The notes under the pieces were generated by a model that saw nothing but the letters and a program-made list of their open reading frames with translations, did no database searches and was not told where the DNA came from. Below are positions 45,309-52,500 of a stretch of DNA of 52,500 nucleotides, piece by piece. Both the position numbers and the translations under genes were made by a program. This DNA is from Apophysomyces variabilis (Eukaryota; Mucoromycota; Mucoromycetes; Mucorales; Mucoraceae). Positions within the stretch are counted from its first letter, which is position 1; the number at the start of each line of letters is the position of its first letter. The stretch is taken from the NCBI GenBank assembly GCA_002749535.1, contig MZZL01000102.1, positions 1 through 52,500 on the forward strand, given 5' to 3'.

Positions 45309-46595
45309 ATGTATTTCCACAATTCAGGTTATCGACAAGAACAGTACGCATCGCTTCGATCATCTTCATCACGCCGCTCGAAACCATCATCCGAAAAACG
45401 TGTTCCATCCACAAGTTCAGATAGCGGTTACGCGTCCTCAGCCATTTCCACTACTACAACAACAGCCACAACACCCATATCCTCATCTTCATCAACGTCC
45501 ACATCATCATCGTCCAGTCCTGTGTCTTCCCGTGGTCGAAGGCAACAGAAAACCGATGTCGTTTACTCCTGTCCAAGACCCCTTGCATTCCCCTTTCACA
45601 ACGACTGCCATTTTCTTCCGGTGGCCGAAGCTGATCCTCGGGATATTGCCCGCATTAGCCCGCCAACACGCCGCCTGTCGTCCTTGACGACCGACAGTTC
45701 GCAAAGTGACAACCAATCGATCCAGTCCCGGAACGAACCATGCGTGCTTCGTCCTACCTCCGTCCGACGTAGCACTGTTTCGTCTCACGATGACGAAGAA
45801 GAACGATTACTTGGGACAGGTATCAAAAAGGGCACAGTAAGGACTTTGCGACAGCTATTTAACAAGCCTTCAGGCTCTACGGGCCCGAATAAGAAGGCAA
45901 TATCCTCTTCTTCACCTGCTTCTCCTCCGCCGATCAGCGCCAAATTCACAGGATTTTCGATGACACCAATTGCATCCCGACTGGGAATTTCGCGTGCATC
46001 CAATCCCAAGCCGTCTCCGTTTGCAGTGGCCTTCAGTATAAGGCGGCCCGCGTCACCGGAAACCAAAAATAGAAAAGGAACGAGACCACAGACCACAGTG
46101 AAAAATGATGGCGCGCTTCGTTCTGATAGCAGCAGTAATCACGATACACCTGCGGTGGAACCCGCAAGCTCATTCAAAACGACGATGCTTCCGAAGACGG
46201 GGACAACCCAAAAGCTCTTGGCTGCTTTTGCCTTCTGGGATAGCAGTGTTCAGAAGACAAGGAAGAATCAGCCACCGGTGATAGTCAACACGCGATCGGA
46301 ACAGACGGAATCCGTTCCACTTGTCCAACCATGGAAATCGACATCGTGGCGATCGTTCAAAAGCGAAGCCAAGGAATTCAAATCCAATCTCATTCTACGC
46401 ATTCAACCAAGCACACGACAACTTCAACAAAAGAAACCAGATAGCACCTTTTACACACCCATCGAATCCAAGAAGAAACCTGGCGATGAACCGGTTTCCC
46501 AAAGGAAGCAAGAGCCAACGATAGTAGGTCGATGGTGGAATCATCTCAAGACTGTCGTTGTTGGTAACAAGACGTCGCGTGTCGGTGTCATGTAA
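45309..46595 (+). CDS. Ser/Thr-rich basic protein of unknown function
   Basis: I do not recognise this protein. From the ATG at 45309 it is 428 residues without introns. Long Ser and Thr runs occupy about residues 15-75, for example in the SSSSSTSTSSSSS stretch. The rest is rich in Ser, Arg, Lys and Pro, with RRxS-type sites suggesting many phosphorylation targets. There are no transmembrane segments, Cys clusters or enzyme motifs. A TLRQLFNK segment in the middle may be a short helix. It is probably a disordered fungal protein. The frame is open another 135 codons upstream, but that part looks non-coding, so the later start was chosen. Confidence 0.6.
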   Translation: MYFHNSGYRQEQYASLRSSSSRRSKPSSEKRVPSTSSDSGYASSAISTTTTTATTPISSSSSTSTSSSSSPVSSRGRRQQKTDVVYSCPRPLAFPFHNDCHFLPVAEADPRDIARISPPTRRLSSLTTDSSQSDNQSIQSRNEPCVLRPTSVRRSTVSSHDDEEERLLGTGIKKGTVRTLRQLFNKPSGSTGPNKKAISSSSPASPPPISAKFTGFSMTPIASRLGISRASNPKPSPFAVAFSIRRPASPETKNRKGTRPQTTVKNDGALRSDSSSNHDTPAVEPASSFKTTMLPKTGTTQKLLAAFAFWDSSVQKTRKNQPPVIVNTRSEQTESVPLVQPWKSTSWRSFKSEAKEFKSNLILRIQPSTRQLQQKKPDSTFYTPIESKKKPGDEPVSQRKQEPTIVGRWWNHLKTVVVGNKTSRVGVM

Positions 46596-47164
46596 AACCA
46601 AAAGAAAAAAAATTCCAGAGCATGTTTCCTTTTCTTCTCTTCTTTTGTGTCAATATGTTTTTCTTAGTTTATCTTTATACCTTCACCTCCTCATCCTATG
46701 CCTTTCATTTGTAGAATCACAAACAATCTTTTTTCTTTATTGAACATGTTTTCCTTTCTCTCAAAACAAAACAAAAAAAAAGTGGAGCAGTAGGATTAGA
46801 CTTGTACTTATTCCACTTTTTCCTCTTTGTTAAACAACACAATAAACCTTCTGATGCAAAAATTTGTCTTATCATAGCAGCACACCCACATACTCTGTCG
46901 CTCCACTTTCCCAAATAAAAACAACGCGTGCTTTTTTCCCCCTCTTTCGCATTCTAACTTTGGCCTCCGTTCCCCGTTCTTTGTTTTTTCTCACAGTAAA
47001 TGCAACAAATATAGCGCACGAAAACTTTGATAAGGTTAAAAACTTGGTAATTTCAACAAACGGAAATGACGAATCAACGAGCTTTGTTATTTTCGAATTC
47101 TTTCAAATGAACGTTGTCGCTCTTCTCATTTTTGGTTTTTTATACAAGTAGTAAGTCAATTGCT
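46596..47164. other. Convergent intergenic region
   Basis: 3' ends of the Ser-rich gene and of ATP15. T-rich, with no gene seen. Confidence 0.4.
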
Positions 47165-47544
47165 TTAGTGCTGTTGCTGAGGAGGCACAACGAATTTCTA
47201 AATGGAATATAAAACAATGGAAGGTTAAATGGGTTTCTGAATGCTCTAAAAGAACACCATGTATGCCTAAATTTCTCTTTCTCTCACCTGTTCCTTCTGA
47301 GTACCCTTTTCCCACTTGGAGAACTTGAGGTTGTTCTGGTTAAGACGCTGAGCAGGGCCACGAAGTTCGTCCTTCAACACGTTGCGGACGGCGCGAGCGC
47401 AGATGTTAGCGTATTGGAGGTAACTGTATAAAAGAAAGAAACGTGTTTTCTCTTAGCAAAAAACAAAGCCCATCGTTCTTCATGCTAATTGATCGTTTTG
47501 ACTCGAAACACGTACGAGATACCGGCGGCCTTCCAAGCAGACAT
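47165..47544 (-). CDS. ATP15: ATP synthase subunit epsilon, mitochondrial
   Basis: Small subunit of the F1 central stalk in the mitochondrial matrix. Three exons (minus) 47516-47544, 47288-47423 and 47165-47197 join in phase to 65 residues, the size of the family. The N-terminus MSAWKAAGISYLQYANICA is characteristic. A basic middle (RAVRNVLKDELR) follows, then a short K-F-V-V-P-P-Q-Q-Q-H tail from the last exon. No cleavable presequence is visible, as in yeast Atp15. The gene is easily missed because no exon makes a long open frame. Confidence 0.95.
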
Positions 47545-48559
47545 GACTGAGACGATTTTCAAATGGGGTAGTTTGGAGCCTCGAAGCTGTTAATTTTTTT
47601 TTATTTGGCCCCCCTGGGACTATTTAGCTATGTCATCAGGTTAGTCGCACCAGTAATCCGCACCGTCTTGATTGTTGCTTACGTCACTTTTGGGGTTTGA
47701 AGTGCGTGAGTGAGGTGCGCGTAGACAATCCCCCTTTATTTCTTTTCGTCACAGCCGGCCATTTTTATTGTTTTTCATTTTTCCATGAGGACAAAGGAAT
47801 CCATCGGTCTGTTAGTTTCTAGTGACCGGATTGGTAGCGAGCTTAGCTGGCGTCCTAAGTGTGGCGTGTTGGGGTAAATCCATATCGGTATTGCCGCTAT
47901 GGAACTTCGCACCGTTAGCACATTTTATCATCAGAATATGTCACTCCATTCTTCACTTTCTTTTTCGTAGATTCATGAAGGTCTTTGCGTAAATGTGATA
48001 CAACCATTTCTGAAAATATAAAATTGATACTGACTTTCGCCGGACGTCAATTCTGACTGGCAAGCAAGCATTGCTTCTGGGACTCACTACTTTTTTTTCT
48101 TCTGTACTCTCGTCGAGTACTGTTGTCGATGGTTTAGTCAATAAAACCGAAACACTTGCATTTATTATCAATTGGGATATGCGGGTTAATGTACTAATTG
48201 TATGCCTATGTTTTTTCCGCGACGCGCGCTTCAACTTCTTATCGAGTAGTGTGCCATTTCTCTATAAACTTAGACAAAATCTATCGTGATTTAACCGGAT
48301 TTGACTTCGTATGTCGCTAAATGGTTTCTTAAAAAAATAAGAGAGAGAGAGAGAATGGTTAATCAGAGATGGTGGCAAAGGAATGGCAGCAAGAATGGTA
48401 GTGCCATCAAATTGATGCCACTTTTTTTTTTTATACTTTCCATAATATTTTTTATTCTGACACCATTGCTCTTGTTTCCACTGAGTGGTAGTTTCTTCAG
48501 AGTGGTTGGCTGTTACGGCATTTATCCGAACATTTATGTGAATGCCTGACAATGTCTTG
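47545..48559. other. Intergenic, no confident gene
   Basis: Short frames on both strands overlap and have no recognised motif. A GA run lies at 48340-48353 and a T run near 48421-48432. Confidence 0.4.
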
Positions 48560-48599
48560 AAAATCACTTAGCCTCAAGCTATTAGAGGCTTCACTGATC

Positions 48600-49794
48600 C
48601 GGGTCATCAACGTTTCCTTCTAGAGAAACCTGTGGCGTTTCACTTTACTTCTGATCACTGACCAGAATTGCTCAATTGGATTGAGATTAGGAGAATAGGA
48701 AGTTAAGTAAATACAGTGGTAACCGCGAGATTCTACGTCCTTGGCTATGTCCTCGGATGTATTGATAGGAGCATTATCCATCACGAGGTAGTGACCTTTC
48801 ATGTGTGGATAACGGTCCATTTGATCCATTGTGGCTTTAAGAAAGCTGATATAGTGTCCCGTAACTGTTCCTTTGCTCACATATTCAACACCATCTCCCC
48901 GCTTTCTTTTTTACTGGATGGAGGCGGAGGAAATCTAAGGCAGCATTTAATCAGACCTTCAGTAGAAATTGCGCCTATAATTGTTGTTGTTGTTGCTCGT
49001 GTTTTGGGAACTGTGACCACTGCCGGTGTACCTTTCTTTGACCATGCCATACTACGTTTCAGGTTAATATGGAAAGCAGATTCGTCAAGAAAGTCAGTTT
49101 CTCATAAAATCCATGTCTGTTTTTATCCCATTTACGAATCCAATCCAAGCGCTCTTGAATCTTTTCTTCACTGTTCCTGTCTATAGGCTGAAGCCGAGCT
49201 TTTTTCAGGGACAAATTGCAATGTTCTTTTACAAAATCAAACAAAGTAGTTTTAGATACTTTTAATTCTGTGAATATCTGTTTTAACTTCTTCATTACGT
49301 CGTCTAGAATGACTCAAGGGTTCTCATTAATGCACTCGAGAATAGCGCTTTTGTGTTTCTCATGGGAGAATACGTGGACGACCAGTCTTTCTCCGTTTCT
49401 CAAAAATACTGTCAGGACCCTTTTCGTACTGCGCAGCCCATTTTTTGTGCAGTGCGAATGTGAATCCCAAGCTGTTTTGCAGCAGCGACCGCACTCAAAC
49501 ACTTCTTACACACTTCTCAAACAACAACTTGAAGAACATCACCTTGTCCTGATCTGAATAGCGAGTGTAATTACGCTTTGCTGATGTTTTCCTCATGATA
49601 ATATCTCTATTAGACTTTGCCTCCTTTTCTACTTGAATTGTCTCTATTCTATTCTCGCTCTCCAGAGGTAGCTGAACTAAATATTGTGTATGAGAGCTCA
49701 GCGTTTCAAGACGAAACTGTTCCTCATCAGCAATATAATCCATTGGCTCTGGTGGGGCCATACTCGTCGAGAACAGAACCTTTTCCATTTTCAA
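48600..49794 (-). pseudogene. Tc1/mariner-type transposase, broken into several frames
   Basis: Minus-strand remnant. The N-terminal helix-turn-helix part lies in 49314-49794. The middle lies in 49059-49295, followed by the first catalytic Asp in FLDESAFHINLK near 49085-49110 (different frame). The C-terminal part is 48620-48880, with the second Asp in VMDNAPIN and the third acidic residue in LNPIEQFW. It is related to, but clearly distinct from, the copy at 17.3-18.2 kb. At least three frame changes make it non-functional. I did not find terminal inverted repeats. Confidence 0.85.
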
Positions 49795-49800
49795 ACAAGA

Positions 49801-51455
49801 ATTGAAAGTTCATTATCTGGTAACTTCTGATGTAATTGTGAAAGAGAAAGTAAAACAAGGACAAGCACTTAGGGCGCTCTTACATATTCAAAAATGCCAA
49901 TGCTTGTCCTACAAATCGATTTTCACTCAAGGCGAACTTATTTTTCGTGCAACCCGAATTTGTTCTCGCCATTGGGCGAATTTATTTCCCGGAAAGAGTG
50001 TATATATGCTTGTGGAACTGGCAGCAGTTGCGAAGAAAAAATATGCTTACGTAAGAGTGCATTAGAGGGCTTACTTTATCCTAGCACAGCAATGAAGAGG
50101 CTGACACATTTCTTCGGGGCTTACGGATCTTCTTTTTCGGCCTTGACGACAAGAGCTTTGAATATGCAATTGGCGAACTTGGCTAAATAAATATTACCTA
50201 GGAGAGCAAGCTTTTGGTAGGAGAATTACTACGTCCAGTAAAAGCTGGCATTAGCTTACAGAACCCATGGCGACAACAGCTTGAACGCCGTATGAAAACG
50301 AAAGGATACTAAAGTAATCCGAATTTTTTAGTGCGCGTAGTAGTTCCCTCTTAAGACAAGCTACAATCAGTCCTTGTCAGCAAAATGCATTTGGACACGT
50401 TGATCCAGAAATTGAAAACCACGGCCTTGCCATGCTCATCGACAACAGTTCCCTTTCCATCTTCGTGCAAAGACTAAACGCTCATTATAATAACAGATTT
50501 CGGTGCAATTGTGATAAACGAAGAAAATCTGAGGCGAATAAATGTTGAAGCGCGTTGCATATCCCAGAAAAACACCAAGGCTTGTGCAACAACACGTTCT
50601 GGGAAAATGCCGCATCCGATTTGGTAGCGTGGCGACACCTAGTTCGTACAAACCCCGACATTCATTCTTAGGGGCAGTGCGACATCACGTTACACCTTGG
50701 AGCGATTTTCTTGCAAACACTGTATCAAGGCTTTTGTCCATCAAAGTCTTCCTCAACACGGAAATAGGGGAAGACGGTATCCGAACAAAGCTTAACGCGC
50801 CATTCGCGTAAAACACGTCACGAAGCAAAAAAATAAAAAATTTACGTGACATCTGGAACGTGTTTTTTTTTCTTTTTCTTTTCTACACACCTTAACCAGT
50901 TTTGATTCCTTTGAGAGCTGTTAGGATCTTTTACATCTTTGCAACTTCAAACTGAATCCCATTAGGTTAAGGAAGGGGAGCCTTGTTTTTTTTTCCCCTC
51001 ATCAATGGAATTGGTCTATTTCAGATTGATTCACTTCACGGATGGCGCATTTATACGAGCTGATAGCTAGCGTTACGTGTCATTCATCACCCTTGGACCG
51101 ATTGACCTCTGTGAGATTTGTTTTTACTAAATCTGCCCTTGAGGATTATTTCAGAACGTCCATTGACCGTGCTGTTTTTTTTGAAAAGAAACTTCTTTTT
51201 GACTGTGCAGCACAGAGACAAATAGTTGGGAACTGGCAATGTTGGATAGCGACTTTTGTTGCTGAAGACATGGTAACCTACCAACACAACGGTTTTGCAT
51301 TTTCGATAGCTAAAAAAAAAGAAAGAAAGAAAAAATACGCTCAGGCTGTTTTTATTTTACTTGGAAAATAAAAAGGGTCCTTTCCTTCTCTTTTTTTTTT
51401 CTTTCTTTTTTTTGGTTATTTTAAAATGCGGTGAAAAAACCAATGTTTGGTAGTT
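49801..51455. other. Region between the transposase remnant and the rDNA fragment
   Basis: Open frames at 50542-50811 (+), 50436-50651 (-) and 51042-51371 (+) have no recognised domains and overlap on opposite strands. T-rich tracts near 50862-50883 and 51389-51413 lie before the rDNA-like sequence, in the place of an external spacer. No gene is claimed. Confidence 0.35.
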
Positions 51456-52240
51456 TATCTGGTTAATCCTGCCTGAATTCATATCACTTGTCTCGAATTT
51501 TTAAGCCAAATATTACACAGTGAAACTGCGAATGGCTCATTATATCAGTTATGATCTACATGACAATATCAATTACTACTTGGATAACCGTGGTAATTCT
51601 AGAGCTAATACGTGCCCAGAAAAGCCTCGACTTCGGAAGGGGTGCACTTATTAGATAAAAGCCAACCCAGCGTAAAAGCTGGTTTTCTTTTGGTGACTCA
51701 TAATCATTCAACTGATCGCATGGCTTTTAAGCCGGCGATGGTTCATTGCATTTTCTGCCCTATCAGGCTTCTTATTGTAAGGTAACGGCTTACAATGCCT
51801 ACAACGGGTAGAGTGGAATGAGGGTTCGATTCCGGAGAAGGAGCCTGAAAAATGGCTACCACATCCAAGGAAGACAAATTACCTGATGCCAATTCGGCGA
51901 GGTAATAATAGCAAATAACAATACAAGGCCTTTACGATCTTGCTATTGTAATGAGTACAATTTGAATCCCTTTTCACGGGCGTTCAATTGGAGGGCAAGT
52001 CTGGTACCAGCAGCCGCGGTAATTCCAGCTTCAATTGGTGTGTGTTAAAAAGATTGCTGCAGTTCATGTAGCGATTTGTCTAGTTCATTGTTGATAATGA
52101 ACAAGGGCCTTATTCTAAGGCATACGCGCGCTACATGATAAAGTCAACGAGTCAATTGTCCTTGACCAGAAAGTGTTGGGTAAACTCTTTTGACACTTTA
52201 TCGTGCTGGGGATAGAGCGTCGCAATGATTGCTCTTGAAT
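51456..52240 (+). pseudogene. 18S rRNA, degenerate with large internal deletions
   Basis: It begins tatctggttaatcctgcc, the SSU 5' end. Landmarks follow in order: gtggtaattctagagctaat, the caacgggtag box, and gccagcagccgcggtaattc with one change (accagcagccgcgg). After about 52065 it jumps to sequence normally far downstream (cgatttgtctagttcattg...), and near 52120 to the acgcgcgctaca region, ending at the gtgctggggatagagc box. Only about 785 bp remain of a usual 1.8 kb, and universally conserved positions are altered. It is therefore a decayed copy, not a working SSU gene. Confidence 0.88.
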
Positions 52241-52411
52241 AAGGGATCCACCTGTGATGGGTTGATCTTGTGCAACGAATTTGTCGCCTGAGGTTTGAAG
52301 ATAGTCTTTGGAGAGAGCGTTTTCTTTCTCCTTAGCTGACCCCAGCAGGCATCTCTTTTTATATGAAACCACTTTGTACTGAATCAAACATGTGTTTCCT
52401 AATGGTATGGA
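52241..52411 (+). other. ITS1-like spacer of the degenerate rDNA unit
   Basis: Lies between the 18S remnant and the 5.8S start. The exact 18S 3' end is not recognisable, so the boundary is approximate. Confidence 0.5.
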
Positions 52412-52500
52412 AAAACAACTTTTAGCAACGGATCTCTTGGTTCTCGCATCGATGAAGAACGTAGCAAACTGCGATAAGTGGTGTGAATTGCATTGAGTGA
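52412..52500 (+). pseudogene. 5.8S rRNA 5' part, mutated, cut by window end
   Basis: It starts aaaacaacttttagcaacgg and continues with gatctcttggttctcgcatc and gatgaagaacgtagc, the conserved 5.8S opening. Further on, the normally invariant segment carries substitutions and a short deletion (aactgcgataagtgg..gaattgcattgagtga). It runs off the window. Confidence 0.85.

Noticed and set aside
51087..51371. Host genes just before the rDNA remnant
   Set aside because: Frames on opposite strands overlap and neither has a recognisable motif or intron structure.
1..52500. CRISPR arrays or a prokaryotic-type operon
   Set aside because: No regularly spaced identical repeats were seen, and all host genes have eukaryotic introns.

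Overview
The window looks like nuclear DNA of a filamentous fungus, most probably an early-diverging lineage of the Mucoromycota type. It is AT-rich and its genes carry many short GT-AG introns. The fungal gene set includes a fused GATase-IGPS-PRAI tryptophan gene, Chs5 and an Opy2-type anchor. It also holds a DIRS-type tyrosine-recombinase retroelement of the kind common in that group. The lineage is an inference; no species name is claimed.

Layout. 1-1500 is repeat-rich (a diverged dispersed repeat and an AT-rich GGCTA/TAGCC array) and ends in tRNA-Lys(CUU). 2755-10345 is a gene island: ribosomal protein eS8 (-), an SPX-RING E3 ligase with a CaaX end (-), an Opy2-like membrane anchor (+) and CDP-diacylglycerol synthase (+). 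A decayed F-box gene (10855-12012) follows. 13450-27343 is a transposon block. It holds the inverted partner of the first dispersed repeat, a frameshifted DIRS-like element with a near-perfect hairpin, a truncated Tc1/mariner copy, a 985-bp presumptive solo LTR, and a young 6.3-kb Ty3/gypsy element directly upstream of tRNA-Asn(GUU). 27380-28760 holds a family of inverted-repeat (MITE-like) elements.

30927-47544 is a second gene island: a HAPSTR1/C16orf72-like protein (-), trpC (+), CHS5 (+), a hexokinase homologue with degraded active-site loops (-), CLU1/eIF3-associated Clu protein (-), a Ser-rich protein of unknown function (+) and ATP synthase subunit epsilon (-). The right end holds a second broken Tc1/mariner copy (-). 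It finishes in a degenerate rDNA unit: 18S with large internal deletions, an ITS1-like spacer and a mutated 5.8S start cut by the window edge.

The host genes are mostly unlinked housekeeping genes rather than a pathway cluster. The most unusual material is the mobile DNA. Two LTR elements with matching termini sit in tandem at one point 9 bp from the tRNA-Asn gene, separated and flanked by the same CCCA(T) target copy, which points to repeated site-directed integration at a tRNA gene. Exon boundaries given here were placed by eye from splice consensus and reading frame.
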